Positions 1 through 8,821 of a stretch of DNA of 64,000 nucleotides are shown one piece after another. The notes under the pieces were generated by a model that had not been told where the DNA came from, searched no databases, and saw only the letters and a list, made by a program, of their open reading frames with translations. The position numbers were made by a program, and so were the translations under genes. This DNA comes from DATBVX01 sp963724625 (GTDB taxonomy: Bacteria; Pseudomonadota; Gammaproteobacteria; Steroidobacterales; Steroidobacteraceae), in contig CAVRVO010000013.1 of NCBI GenBank assembly GCA_963724625.1, forward strand, positions 434,001-498,000, in the 5' to 3' direction. How positions within the stretch are numbered: position 1 is the first letter of the stretch; every line of letters begins with the position of its first letter.

Positions 1-507
1 TGTTACGGCGTTTCGAGCGCGTACATTCTCCACGCGCTGAAGGCGAACCGCCGCGGCACGCTCTATAGCATCGACCTCGGCAACACGCCGAATGAGCCGC
101 CGAATGGCTTCTTTGTTCCGCTCGACCTCAGGGACCGGTGGCAATTGCTCATCGGTGACTGCAAACACGAATTGCCGCAACTGTTGGCCGAGTTGCGTCA
201 AATCGATCTCTTCCATCACGACAGCCTGCACACCTATGACCACATGATGTGGGAGTACCAAACGGCGCTGCCGTATCTACGTCCGAACGGCATACTCTCG
301 TCACATGATGTGCGTACCATCGTGAGCCTCCGAAACCCTTTACAGCGCAATCCATTCGAAACGTTCTGCGAGCAAAACCACCTTTATTCGGTGATGTCTC
401 ACAACGTCGGCATTGCGATCGGTGACCGGCGTGCGCAGGCCCAGCGCGATGAATTCGCAAGGATCGCCGACACGCCTTCTCGAGCGCCGGCGCGTCGGAC
501 ACATTGA
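1..507 (+). CDS. class I SAM-dependent methyltransferase, C-terminal part (gene enters from the left edge)
   Basis: The frame is open from base 1 and ends at TGA 505-507, so the start lies outside the window. The visible 168 residues hold the end of the SAM-binding glycine loop (CYGVSSAYIL), an acidic strand end (LYSIDLGN), and the segment LLIGDCKHELPQLL followed by DLFHHDSLHTYDHM and LRPNGILSSHDV. This arrangement is typical of the Methyltransf_24 type of Rossmann methyltransferases, often found among glycan-modifying genes. The substrate cannot be told. The right neighbour is a tRNA gene, so the operon context lies to the left. The fold assignment is fairly safe; the function is inference. 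Confidence 0.75.
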   Translation, partial: CYGVSSAYILHALKANRRGTLYSIDLGNTPNEPPNGFFVPLDLRDRWQLLIGDCKHELPQLLAELRQIDLFHHDSLHTYDHMMWEYQTALPYLRPNGILSSHDVRTIVSLRNPLQRNPFETFCEQNHLYSVMSHNVGIAIGDRRAQAQRDEFARIADTPSRAPARRTH

Positions 508-749
508 ATTAATTGCGAGGAATTGATCGCCGGCTCGCCACCAATGTAACGGCGCCGCGTCGCGGCGAGCGAGCCACAACTTGACCATGCGCGCCGCCAC
601 GCGCGTGATTAACTATAAATTCGAGCGCGCTCTGACGACGCCGGATCTGCAATGCGCCTCGACGTCGGCGGTAGCGAACCATGTGCATGACTAGGGGCCG
701 AAGAGGCTCCCGGCGATACACTCTGAAGTGGCTGTATTCGCAGTGTATT

Positions 750-825
750 TGGTGGGCCGTGCGCGAATCGAACGCGCGACCAACAGATTAAAAGTCTGCT
801 GCTCTACCGACTGAGCTAACGGCCC
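750..825 (-). tRNA. tRNA-Lys (anticodon TTT)
   Basis: The reverse complement folds as a 76-nt cloverleaf. Acceptor GGGCCGT pairs with ACGGCCC, discriminator A is followed by an encoded CCA, the D-arm is TAGCTCAGTCGGTAGAGCA, the anticodon loop is CTTTTAA, and the T-loop is GTTCGATTC. The anticodon TTT reads Lys codons AAA/AAG. Confidence 0.97.
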
Positions 826-962
826 ATTGGCAGGGATGCCCGGGGGGTCGAAATGATAGCGGAAATGCCTGTTCGACGTGAGGGTTGGCGCCGGTCGCAG
901 CTCTCTACGGACGTGCCGGATAAACCACGTGCGTCGCGGCCAGCGCTTTTGAGTGAGGACTG

Positions 963-1841
963 TTACTTGAAAATCACGGTGCGGTGCCCGTTGAGCAGGA
1001 TCCGGTGTTCGACGTGCCAGGTCACCGCGCGCGCCAGGACCAGGGCTTCGATGTCGCGCCCGGCAGCGGCACAGGCTTCGACGCTCATGGCGTGATCCGC
1101 ACGTGTCACGTCCTGTTCGATAATCGGACCCTCGTCCAGGTCCTCGGTCACGTAGTGAGCGGTGGCGCCGATCAGCTTGACGCCGCGATCGTGCGCCTGC
1201 TGGTAGGGCCGAGCGCCCTGAAAGCTCGGCAGGAACGAATGGTGGATGTTGATGGCACTCTCGCTCAGTCGCGCACACAGCGAGCTCGACAGTATCTGCA
1301 TGTAACGCGCGAGCACCACGAGATCGCAACGCTCTCCCTCGATCAGTTCCAGCAGCCGTTCTTCCTGCCGTGCCTTGTTGGACGGATCGACCGGCAGGTG
1401 ATGAAACGGAATGTCGTGGGATGCCGCAAGCTGATAGAAGTCGCGATGGTTCGAAACGATCGCCGGGATGACGATCGGCAGTGCGCCGGTGCGATAGCGG
1501 AACAGCAGGTCGTTGAGGCAGTGTCCGAACTTCGACACCATGATGAGCACACGCGGCTTCACGGCCGCATCGTGCAGATGCCATTGCATACCGAACTGTT
1601 CGCCGACCGGCGCAAACGCGCGCTGCAGTTCCTCCAGGCCCCGGCCTGCCGGGACCGCGAAGTACACCCGCATGAAGAAACGCTGGTTCTGCGCATCGCC
1701 GAACTGCGCGCTGTCGATGATGTTGCATTCGTTCGCGAGCAGCAGGTTCGCGACCGCAGCGACGATGCCGATGCGGTCCGGACAGGACAGCGTGAGTATC
1801 AGACGGCGCCCTTCGGCGCCTTCCCTGGTCGTCGGTGACAT
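963..1841 (-). CDS. purU: formyltetrahydrofolate deformylase PurU
   Basis: Hydrolyses 10-formyl-THF to formate and THF in the cytoplasm. The start chosen is ATG 1841 (MSPTTREGAEG), giving 292 residues, close to the family length of about 285; a longer in-frame reading to 1952 only adds low-quality sequence. Residues 12-90 form the N-terminal ACT domain (LTLSCPDRIGIVAAVANLL). The rest is a formyltransferase fold with NIHHSFLPSFQGARPYQQA and GATAHYVTEDLDEGPIIEQD, which carry the catalytic His and Asp of PurU. It lies 13 bp downstream of the metF-like gene on the same strand, so the two are probably one transcript that oxidises methyl-THF units to formate together with divergent folD. Confidence 0.95.
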   Translation of the reverse strand: MSPTTREGAEGRRLILTLSCPDRIGIVAAVANLLLANECNIIDSAQFGDAQNQRFFMRVYFAVPAGRGLEELQRAFAPVGEQFGMQWHLHDAAVKPRVLIMVSKFGHCLNDLLFRYRTGALPIVIPAIVSNHRDFYQLAASHDIPFHHLPVDPSNKARQEERLLELIEGERCDLVVLARYMQILSSSLCARLSESAINIHHSFLPSFQGARPYQQAHDRGVKLIGATAHYVTEDLDEGPIIEQDVTRADHAMSVEACAAAGRDIEALVLARAVTWHVEHRILLNGHRTVIFK

Positions 1842-1854
1842 TGAGGGGACTCTA

Positions 1855-2796
1855 TCAGTTCGCGGACGTGAGGCTGAAGCCTCCGTCGTCATCGAGTTCG
1901 AAACGGCCGTCAGCAACGGCATTGAACCAGCGACAGGTCCGCAGCAGGCCACCGAATGAATACAGGTGCAGGCCGTCGATGACCAGCTCGCCGGACAGGT
2001 ACGCGCGCGCGAGCTCGCGGACGATCCGCTCTGGACCTCGTTCCCCGATCAGCTTGGTCAGCGCACTGCCGCGAGTGCCGATGGCGCGAATCGAGGGACC
2101 GACGCCGCAGCGCAAGGCGAAGTTCAGCAGCGTGGTCAGCTTTGCGGGTCCCGCGAGTCCGATCGTGATCATTGCGGAAACGCCGCGAGCGCGAAGTTGT
2201 TGGCACCAATCGATGATCGGCACACTTTCAAACAGGAACTGGGTGACAAAGGTGATTTCGATGCCGAGCTGCTGCGCGAGTTGCGCCTTGGCGGTCTCAG
2301 CCGCACGCACTTCGTTTTCTGCCACGGCAGGGTGACCCTCGGGATGGCCGGCAATGCTCAGCGAGTTGATGCCATAGCGTCCCAGCAGGCCCGTGTTCAT
2401 GACTTCGATGGTCGCCGCGAAAGGTCCTTGCGGCTCCTTCACATCGCCCGCGATCAGCAGCACCTGCTTCACCGCTGCCAGACCGGTAAGCCCCTCGAGG
2501 ACTTGCCGCAGCTCACCCTCGCTGGCGAGCTTTCTCACTGGCAGATGCGGCACTGGTTCGAATCCATGAGCGCGAACCTGCGCAGCGACGTCGATCGTTT
2601 GCTGCCATTGCTGTGCGGGAAGGTGACTGATGTAGAGCTGCAGGCCACCGGGCAGCAACGCCCGGCACTCCGGCAACCTGGGCAGGTCGTGCACCGACAT
2701 CTCGATGGATGACCTGCGACACAGGTGGACGATCGCGCTGCGCTCGTCGTCGGGAATCGCGGGCATGGGTCGAGCGCGGGCTGCTTGCGGGCTCAT
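1855..2796 (-). CDS. divergent methylenetetrahydrofolate reductase-like protein
   Basis: Member of the MTHFR (MetF) TIM-barrel family, which interconverts 5,10-methylene-THF and 5-methyl-THF with a flavin cofactor. The sequence is distant from classical MetF, but the barrel is visible: LQLYISHLPAQQWQQTID, QVLLIAGDVKEPQGPFAAT, SLSIAGHPEGHPAV and FVTQFLFESVPIIDWCQQL match the conserved strands of the family. Starts at 2796 (MSPQAARARP) and 2766 (MPAIPDDERS) are both possible, neither with a strong ribosome site. Upstream extension would run into the divergent folD promoter. It is followed 13 bp on by purU. In other proteobacteria, metF-purU-folD sets serve methyl-group oxidation; here that is inference. 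A second, different MetF-like gene lies at 28750-29634. Confidence 0.8.
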   Translation of the reverse strand: MSPQAARARPMPAIPDDERSAIVHLCRRSSIEMSVHDLPRLPECRALLPGGLQLYISHLPAQQWQQTIDVAAQVRAHGFEPVPHLPVRKLASEGELRQVLEGLTGLAAVKQVLLIAGDVKEPQGPFAATIEVMNTGLLGRYGINSLSIAGHPEGHPAVAENEVRAAETAKAQLAQQLGIEITFVTQFLFESVPIIDWCQQLRARGVSAMITIGLAGPAKLTTLLNFALRCGVGPSIRAIGTRGSALTKLIGERGPERIVRELARAYLSGELVIDGLHLYSFGGLLRTCRWFNAVADGRFELDDDGGFSLTSAN

Positions 2797-2988
2797 TCGT
2801 GCGTATTGGTGGTCGAGAACAGGGCTGTTCGTATGTTCAGCCGGAAGTTTGCCGCGTTTCTGAACCACGAACTCGACTTGTAGCGAAACGCCCCATGGTG
2901 CTCCGGCGCACTCCCGGTGTGGCCGCGCGAGGCGGGATTTGAAACAATCCACCGCCCGCAACCACCCGGAAAACCAGCGAGGAACGCA

Positions 2989-3888
2989 TTGTCAGCCAGA
3001 ATCATCGATGGCAAAGCCATCGCAGCCGAATTGCGCATCCGTGTGGGCGAGCGAGCCGGCGAGTTTCGCAAAGCGAAAAGCATCGAGCCAGGATTGGCCG
3101 TAGTGCTCGCGGGTGACGATCCGGCGAGCCGCCTCTACGTCGATAGCAAGAGCAAGCAGGCCGCTGCCGTCGGGATTCGAAACTTTGACTACCGCCTGCC
3201 GGCCAGCGTAACGACCGCGGAGCTCTACCGTCTGATCGATGAGCTCAACCTCAGGGCCGATGTTCACGGCATCCTGGTGCAGCTGCCGTTGCCAAAACAG
3301 GTCGATGAGACTGGTGTTCTCCTGCGGATCGAGCCGCGCAAGGATGTCGATGGCTTTCATCCGATCAACGTCGGGCGCCTCGCGATGGGGCTTGATGCAG
3401 TCGTCCCCTGCACCCCGCTCGGAAGCCTGATTTTGATCCGCAGCGTCCGGCCCGATCTCGCCGGCGCACGCGCGCTGATCGTCGGGCGCTCGAACATCGT
3501 GGGTAAACCAGCCGCTCAACTGTTGCTGCGTGAACACTGCACGGTGACGATCGCTCACTCGCGCACCCGCGACCTGCCTGCGCTGTGCCGCGAGGCGGAG
3601 GTACTGGTTGCGGCCATCGGGCGCCCGAAGGCAATACGCGGCGATTGGATCCGCGAGGGCGCCACTGTCATCGACGTCGGGATCAACCGTGTCACCGACG
3701 AAGCGGGTCGCAATCGAGTTGTCGGTGATGTCGATTTCGATTCGGCTGTGAGCCGTGCCGGCGCCATCACACCCGTTCCAGGCGGTGTCGGTCCGATGAC
3801 GATCGCCTGCCTGCTGCTCAATACACTGAACGCAGCCATTCGTTCGACGCCCGGTGCGGGCGAGGTCCTGTCACCATTCGCGCACTGA
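2989..3888 (+). CDS. folD: bifunctional methylenetetrahydrofolate dehydrogenase/methenyl-THF cyclohydrolase FolD
   Basis: Oxidises 5,10-methylene-THF to methenyl-THF and hydrolyses it to 10-formyl-THF. The start chosen is TTG 2989 (M-SARIIDGKAIA), preceded by AGGA; this matches the usual FolD N-terminus and gives 299 residues. An upstream ATG at 2917 would add 24 unsupported residues. The substrate/catalytic stretch SRLYVDSKSKQAAAVGI contains the YxxxK pair. VDGFHPINVGRLAMG, the Rossmann stretch ALIVGRSNIVGKPAAQLLL and the C-terminal TPVPGGVGPMTIA are all present. It is transcribed away from metF/purU and ends one base short of the convergent queC stop. Confidence 0.96.
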   Translation: MSARIIDGKAIAAELRIRVGERAGEFRKAKSIEPGLAVVLAGDDPASRLYVDSKSKQAAAVGIRNFDYRLPASVTTAELYRLIDELNLRADVHGILVQLPLPKQVDETGVLLRIEPRKDVDGFHPINVGRLAMGLDAVVPCTPLGSLILIRSVRPDLAGARALIVGRSNIVGKPAAQLLLREHCTVTIAHSRTRDLPALCREAEVLVAAIGRPKAIRGDWIREGATVIDVGINRVTDEAGRNRVVGDVDFDSAVSRAGAITPVPGGVGPMTIACLLLNTLNAAIRSTPGAGEVLSPFAH

Positions 3889-3889
3889 G

Positions 3890-4573
3890 CTACTGGTAGC
3901 GCGTCGGATCGGCGATCCCGGCTGCCTCGAAGCCCGCCCGCCTCAGACGACACGCATCGCATCGCCCGCAGGCACGGCCGTCTCGGTCCGCCTGGTAGCA
4001 CGAGACAGTCACGGAAAAATCGACGCCCAGCTCCAGGCCGCGCACCACGATCTGCGCCTTCGACATCCGGATGAGCGGCGCGTGAATGCGCAGCGGCTTA
4101 CCCTCGACTCCGGCGCGCGTCGCCAGTGCTGCCAGTCTCTCGAACGCCGCAATGAATTCGGGGCGGCAGTCCGGATATCCCGAGTAGTCGACCGCGTTCA
4201 CACCGATGAAGATGTCGTGGGAATCGAGCACCTCCGCCCAGGCCAGCGCCAGGGAGAGGAGCATCGTGTTACGTGCAGGAACGTATGTGCTCGGTATGCC
4301 GCCCGAAGGCTCCTCGGGCACGGCGAGATTTCTGTCAGTCAGAGCCGACCCACCGATCCCCGCGAGATCGATATTCATGACCCGATGCTCGAGCGCCCCC
4401 AGCTGCCGCGCGACTAGCGCAGCGGCCTCGAGCTCGGCGTGATGACGCTGACCATAAAAACAGCTCAGCGCGTAGCAATCGAAGCCTTCCTGGCGTGCGA
4501 TCGCGAGCGTCGTCGCAGAATCGAGCCCCCCCGATAGCATCACTACGGCGCGCACGTCACTTACCGGGGACAT
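3890..4573 (-). CDS. queC: 7-cyano-7-deazaguanine synthase QueC
   Basis: Converts 7-carboxy-7-deazaguanine to preQ0 in queuosine synthesis, using ATP and ammonia. Start ATG 4573 (MSPVSDVRAVVMLSGG) gives 227 residues, the usual size. The PP-loop SGGLDSATT is at the N-terminus, and the C-terminal zinc cluster CYQADRDGRACGRCDACR supplies four cysteines. The first 17 bp overlap the end of queE, so the two are translationally coupled. Confidence 0.96.
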   Translation of the reverse strand: MSPVSDVRAVVMLSGGLDSATTLAIARQEGFDCYALSCFYGQRHHAELEAAALVARQLGALEHRVMNIDLAGIGGSALTDRNLAVPEEPSGGIPSTYVPARNTMLLSLALAWAEVLDSHDIFIGVNAVDYSGYPDCRPEFIAAFERLAALATRAGVEGKPLRIHAPLIRMSKAQIVVRGLELGVDFSVTVSCYQADRDGRACGRCDACRLRRAGFEAAGIADPTRYQ

Positions 4574-5210
4574 TGCCCCACAGGTACTTGTGCAGCTGGA
4601 TCTGGAATCGGACCGGCAGGTGATCGGCAAGAATCCAGTCAGCGAGCTCCGCGCCCGCGAGCTGCTCGTGGCTCGGTGAAAAGAGAATCGGGCAGCGTTC
4701 CTCCAATGCGTGCTCGCGGATGAACCCCTTGCTCCATTCGTAGTCGGCGCGATCGCAGATCACGAACTTGACCTGATCGGTGCGGCGCAGATCGGCGAAG
4801 TTCGCCACCCGGTTGCGGTGATCTTCCCGTGAACCCGGGGTCTTCACATCGACGACACGCACAACGCGCTCATCGACTGCCGAAACATCGAGGGCGCCAC
4901 TCGTTTCAAGCGATACGCGATAGCCGGCGTCGCAAAGCCGTGTGAGAAGTGGCAAACACGCGCGTTGAGCAAGCGGTTCTCCGCCGGTGACGCATACGTA
5001 ATGAGTTCCGTGACGCGCGACCTCACTCAGTACATCTTCGAGAGCCCGCCATTCCCCGCCATGGAATGCATAGGCCGTGTCGCAATACTGGCAGCGCAAT
5101 GGGCAGCCGGTCAGCCGCACGAATACCGTCGGGATGCCGACGCTGTCTGCTTCGCCCTGCAGGGAATAGAAGATCTCGGTGATCTTCAGCCGGGTAGGAT
5201 CGCTCGACAC
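4557..5210 (-). CDS. queE: 7-carboxy-7-deazaguanine synthase QueE (radical SAM)
   Basis: Radical SAM enzyme that contracts 6-carboxytetrahydropterin to 7-carboxy-7-deazaguanine. The cluster motif CPLRCQYCD (CX3CX2C) binds the 4Fe-4S cluster. YSLQGEADSVGIPTVFVRL is the QueE N-terminal signature and CVTGGEPLAQ the SAM-binding GGE motif. The start is taken as GTG 5210 (M-SSDPTRLKITEIFYS), giving 217 residues; the frame is open further upstream, but that extension has no family similarity and would reach the cpoB stop. It is followed by overlapping queC and preceded by the tol-pal block on the same strand. Confidence 0.94.
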   Translation of the reverse strand: MSSDPTRLKITEIFYSLQGEADSVGIPTVFVRLTGCPLRCQYCDTAYAFHGGEWRALEDVLSEVARHGTHYVCVTGGEPLAQRACLPLLTRLCDAGYRVSLETSGALDVSAVDERVVRVVDVKTPGSREDHRNRVANFADLRRTDQVKFVICDRADYEWSKGFIREHALEERCPILFSPSHEQLAGAELADWILADHLPVRFQIQLHKYLWGNVPGK

Positions 5211-5275
5211 ATCGTTTCTGCCTGGAGATTTGTCCGGCCATTGAGCATGGCCGCAACCGCGGCAATCTCTGCCGG

Positions 5276-6034
5276 TCAGTGCCCTTCGTCCTTCAGTCGC
5301 TGCAGCCGGTTCGCCGCCTCGGGTGCAGCGGTTGAATCGGGGAAGTCTTTCGTCACGCGCGTCAGCGCATCGCGCGCCGCATTCCAGTTCTTGAGCTCGT
5401 ACTGGCAGTAGCCGATCTTGAGCCACGCATCGGGGAGCTTGCGCGATTCCTTGTAGCGGTCGACCACCACACGGAACGCCTTGAGTGCTTCATCGTAGCG
5501 GCGCGTCACGTAGTAGCTTTCGCCGAGCCAGTATTGGGCGTTGTCTGTCAGCGCACTACCTGGAAATGCCACGAGGAACTGCTGGAAGGCCGCGGTCGCT
5601 TTCTCGTACTGCCCGGACTTGAGCAGGTCGAAGGCCGCCTGGTAGTTGGCTCGGTCCGAGCCAGCGGGAACCGGTAGCCCGGTACCGTTGCCGTCGGACG
5701 TTACCGCCTGTGTGCCACCCTCGATCGCTTTCACGCGCCGATCGAGATCCGCATACAGGTCACGCTGCTGGCCCTTGCCCTTGTCGGACTGAAACTGCAG
5801 CTCTTCGAGCGAGCCGCGCAACGAGCGCACTTCGGTCTGCAAGGACTGCATTTGTTGCGACAGCTCCAGCAGGCTTTGATTCGAAATCACGCGCTCGATG
5901 CGTTCGAGCCGTCGATCCAGATCGTTCAATTTGATAGTGACCGGATCGTCCGGCCCGGGAGTGCTGGCACAGCCAGCCGTCAAAAGCATCAGGACAACTG
6001 CTGTCGCTCTGCCCATCACGCTGCGTGGCACCAT
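5276..6034 (-). CDS. cpoB: cell division coordinator CpoB (YbgF), TPR protein of the Tol-Pal system
   Basis: Periplasmic protein that in E. coli links TolA to PBP1B during septation. Start ATG 6034 gives 252 residues. A hydrophobic signal (ATAVVLMLLTAGCAS) ends in a cysteine that resembles a lipobox, although E. coli CpoB is soluble. A coiled-coil region follows (LNDLDRRLERIERV to about LEELQFQSDKGK), then three C-terminal TPR units beginning YQAAFDLLKSGQYEKA. It lies 10 bp downstream of pal, as in most gammaproteobacteria. Confidence 0.94.
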   Translation of the reverse strand: MVPRSVMGRATAVVLMLLTAGCASTPGPDDPVTIKLNDLDRRLERIERVISNQSLLELSQQMQSLQTEVRSLRGSLEELQFQSDKGKGQQRDLYADLDRRVKAIEGGTQAVTSDGNGTGLPVPAGSDRANYQAAFDLLKSGQYEKATAAFQQFLVAFPGSALTDNAQYWLGESYYVTRRYDEALKAFRVVVDRYKESRKLPDAWLKIGYCQYELKNWNAARDALTRVTKDFPDSTAAPEAANRLQRLKDEGH

Positions 6035-6044
6035 GACCCGACGC

Positions 6045-6569
6045 TCAGTTGACGTTCGCGATTTCGACGCGGCGGTTCTTGGCCCAGGCTGCCTCGTCAC
6101 TGCCCTGCACAGCCGGCCGTTCCTCGCCATAGCTCACTGTCGCGATCTGGCCTTCCCCCACCCCGAGCAACATGAGCGCGCGTCGCACGGCCTGCGCACG
6201 TCGCTCCCCGAGGCCGATGTTGTATTCGCGCGAGCCGCGCTCGTCCGTGTGTCCTTCGAGCCGGATCCGAAGCGTGGAATTGCCTGCCAGGCGTCGCGCA
6301 TGAGCAGCAATGACGTCCCGGTACTCGGGGCGGATTTCCGCGTTGTCGAAATCGAAATAGATGATTCGGACAGCGAGACCCGCCTGCTGGCCCGCCGCTC
6401 CCTCTGCGGTTGCGCTACCCTGCCCCACAGCGTTTGTCTCCAGGCCCGGTGTTGCCGCGCCAGTTTCTTCGGAGGTCGCTGGAGGCGCTTCCTTCACCGC
6501 GTCGCGTTTCGGGCAGCCCATCAGCAGCAGCGTCGCTGAGAGCATCGTCAGTAGCAGCGCGTTTCGCAT
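6045..6569 (-). CDS. pal: peptidoglycan-associated lipoprotein Pal
   Basis: Outer-membrane lipoprotein that binds peptidoglycan and TolB. Start ATG 6569 (MRNALLLTMLS), with GGAG about 10 nt upstream, gives 174 residues. The signal peptide ends in lipobox LLMGC. The C-terminal OmpA-like domain has IIYFDFDNAEI, LEGHTDERGSREYNIGLGER (diaminopimelate-binding Asp/Arg region) and the closing KNRRVEI. A further upstream ATG at 6596 is possible but would place a charged stretch before the signal. Confidence 0.97.
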   Translation of the reverse strand: MRNALLLTMLSATLLLMGCPKRDAVKEAPPATSEETGAATPGLETNAVGQGSATAEGAAGQQAGLAVRIIYFDFDNAEIRPEYRDVIAAHARRLAGNSTLRIRLEGHTDERGSREYNIGLGERRAQAVRRALMLLGVGEGQIATVSYGEERPAVQGSDEAAWAKNRRVEIANVN

Positions 6570-6661
6570 TTTCCCGTATCTCCAGTGCGCAGACATTTCA
6601 AGTCGCCGCTTTCTACCACAGACGCCTGATCGGGGACACCCCTCGGCAGGCGTCACGCCGA

Positions 6662-7993
6662 TCATGATGCAGGGAGCGGTGACCAGATCGGTTCACGAAT
6701 GTCGCCCTGCTCCGCCGCGATCCTCTGGTGCACGCTGCCATCGACCGAAACGGTCGCCAGCACGCCGCGCCCCTTGTCCTGTGTGCCATAGATCAGGATC
6801 GCCCCGTTCGGCGCAAAGCTCGGTGATTCGTCAAGACTTCCCTGCGTGAGTACACGCGTCGCCGCGTTGCGCAGGTTCATGACTGCGATGCGATACGCAC
6901 CACGATCGAGCGTCACCATCGCGAGCTGTGTGCCATCAGGTGAGACTCGTGGTCGCGCGTTGTAAGTGCCCTCGAACGTGACCCGCTGCGCACGATCTCC
7001 TCCGCCGGCGCCGACGCGATAGATCTGCGGCGCCCCGGACCGGTCGGAGGTGAAGTAGATACTCTTGCCATCAGGCGACCAGGCGGGCTCAGTGTCGATC
7101 GCATTGTCTTCCGTAAGCCGCGTCAGCACCTGGTCATTGAGACCGAGCACGTAAACGTCGAGGTTGCCGTCCTTGTGCGAAAGCGTGAGCGCCAGCCGAC
7201 GCCCATCCGGCGACCAGGCAGGTGCACCGTTGATACCTGCGCGCGCAGATACCTTGCGTCGCTCACCGCTGCGCAGCAGCTGCACATACACAGCGGCGAC
7301 CCGGCTTTCAAATGACACGTAGGCCAGATTCTGGCCGTCGGGCGACCAGGCTGGCGACATGATTGGTTCGGTCGACTGCGCCACGATGCGAGGGTTGACG
7401 CCATCGGCGTCTGCAACGACGAGTTGATAGCGAGCATTGGGCGGCTGACCGGACACCGAGACATAGGCGATGCGGGTCGAGAACGCGCCCGGAATGCCGG
7501 TGAGCTTCTCGAAGATCTTATCGCTCACCCGATGGCTCGCGGCACGCAGCGTGGCCATCGTTGCAGGCTGGGAGTACTCGAGAAGTTTCTGGCCGTTGAG
7601 CACGTTCACCAGTCCGTAGCGAATGAGGTACTGGCCCGAAGACTGTTGTGGCTCAAGTTCGCCAACCACGACGAAGTCGTTGCGCAGCATGCGCCAGTCA
7701 TCGGGCACTACCTCGCTCGCCTTGGTCGGCAGGTCGACCATGTCGTTGCGCTCCATGGGCCGGAATCGCCCGCTGCGCTGCAGGTCACCCGCCACGATAT
7801 TGGCGACGTCGGCAGGCGCCTGATCAACACCCGACCAGCCGAAGGGCACAATCGCGATCGGGATCGGATCGGTCACGCCCTCGGTAATCTCGACCGTGAG
7901 CTCGGCACTCGCCGGCGTCGAACGCGCCAATGCAAGAACTGCCAGCGCCGCCGCTGCCACGTATTGCTTCAACCCTTCCCTACCTGGATTCAC
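6662..7993 (-). CDS. tolB: Tol-Pal system protein TolB
   Basis: Periplasmic beta-propeller protein of 443 residues with a GTG start at 7993. The signal peptide ends ARSTPASA-E. The N-terminal TolB_N domain (VTDPIPIAIVPFGW) precedes a C-terminal propeller whose blades repeat the motif PAWSPDG (four times, from LAYVSFESR onward). It shuttles between Pal and TolA in outer-membrane constriction. It sits between tolA and pal in the standard order. Confidence 0.97.
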   Translation of the reverse strand: MNPGREGLKQYVAAAALAVLALARSTPASAELTVEITEGVTDPIPIAIVPFGWSGVDQAPADVANIVAGDLQRSGRFRPMERNDMVDLPTKASEVVPDDWRMLRNDFVVVGELEPQQSSGQYLIRYGLVNVLNGQKLLEYSQPATMATLRAASHRVSDKIFEKLTGIPGAFSTRIAYVSVSGQPPNARYQLVVADADGVNPRIVAQSTEPIMSPAWSPDGQNLAYVSFESRVAAVYVQLLRSGERRKVSARAGINGAPAWSPDGRRLALTLSHKDGNLDVYVLGLNDQVLTRLTEDNAIDTEPAWSPDGKSIYFTSDRSGAPQIYRVGAGGGDRAQRVTFEGTYNARPRVSPDGTQLAMVTLDRGAYRIAVMNLRNAATRVLTQGSLDESPSFAPNGAILIYGTQDKGRGVLATVSVDGSVHQRIAAEQGDIREPIWSPLPAS

Positions 7994-8021
7994 CCGTCAC
8001 CTCACAGTGGTCTTGCATCGA

Positions 8022-8819
8022 TCATATGTCGCCGGGCTTGAACTCGAGCTTCAGATTCCTTTCGAACAGCGCCGGGTCCGACGGTTCCGGCAGGGGTGAA
8101 GCACGATATACCGCGGCCTCTATGGATTGTCTTACGGCTTCATCACCGTTGCATTCACCAATCTTAACGCCCACGACTTCCCCACCCGGAACCTGCGTCA
8201 CGTTGACGATGCATCGCAGACCCTCGCGCGCGCTCGGTGGGCGGATCCATGCGCGCTGGATGCGTGCCTGGATCTGGGCGACATACTGCGCCAGTTGACC
8301 CGAGTCCTCGGCAGCGCTGCGCCGCTCCTCCTCCGCGAGCCGTTGCTTGAGCTCCGCCTCGCTCGCCTTGCGTTGCGCCTCAAGCTCCTTGCGTTTCTTG
8401 TCGGCTGCCACCTTGGCTTGCTGCTGGCGCTTGACTTCGTCGGCCTTGCGCTTCGCCTCCTGCTCTTCCTGCTGGCGTTGCTGTTCGCGCTCCTGCGCGA
8501 GCTTTTCCTCAGATTCACGCTGTTGCTTGAGGTCTTCGAGCCGCTGCTGCTCCTCTTCGCGTTCGCGTCGCGCCTGCTCGGCCTGATCGCGCTCTTCCTG
8601 CGCCTGACGTGTCCGCTCCTTTTCTTCCTGCTCCAGCCGCTGGGCCTCCTCTGCGATGCGCCGCTCGTCGACTACGGTCGCCTCGATCGCCGGCTGCGGG
8701 TGAGGTGTCGGGCGCGAACGCAGCGTCACGAATCCATATGCCAGCAGGCCGATGACGATCGCGTGCAGCAGTATCGAGAGCGTGAGCGAGACAGCATGTT
8801 CGCGGGCGAATCCTGCCAT
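8022..8819 (-). CDS. tolA: cell envelope integrity protein TolA
   Basis: Inner-membrane protein spanning the periplasm and coupling TolQR to Pal/TolB. One N-terminal transmembrane helix (SLTLSILLHAIVIGLLAYGF) is followed by a long Lys/Glu/Gln/Arg-rich helical domain (about residues 50-170). The C-terminal TolA domain (residues 180-265) has LAQYVAQIQARIQRAWIRP and a Cys pair, CIVNV/GECNG. At 265 residues it is shorter than E. coli TolA (421), which reflects a shorter helical stalk. The low-complexity stalk is also why long antisense frames appear here. Confidence 0.95.
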   Translation of the reverse strand: MAGFAREHAVSLTLSILLHAIVIGLLAYGFVTLRSRPTPHPQPAIEATVVDERRIAEEAQRLEQEEKERTRQAQEERDQAEQARREREEEQQRLEDLKQQRESEEKLAQEREQQRQQEEQEAKRKADEVKRQQQAKVAADKKRKELEAQRKASEAELKQRLAEEERRSAAEDSGQLAQYVAQIQARIQRAWIRPPSAREGLRCIVNVTQVPGGEVVGVKIGECNGDEAVRQSIEAAVYRASPLPEPSDPALFERNLKLEFKPGDI

Positions 8820-8821
8820 GG

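Noticed and set aside
691..1728. 345-residue leftward frame overlapping purU
   Set aside because: Arg/Ala/Pro-rich shadow of purU and of the tRNA region; it reads straight through tRNA-Lys and has no family features.
8100..8650. Short repeated CTTGCGC/CGCTCCTG-type stretches as DNA repeats
   Set aside because: They simply encode the Lys/Glu/Gln/Arg-rich helical stalk of TolA.
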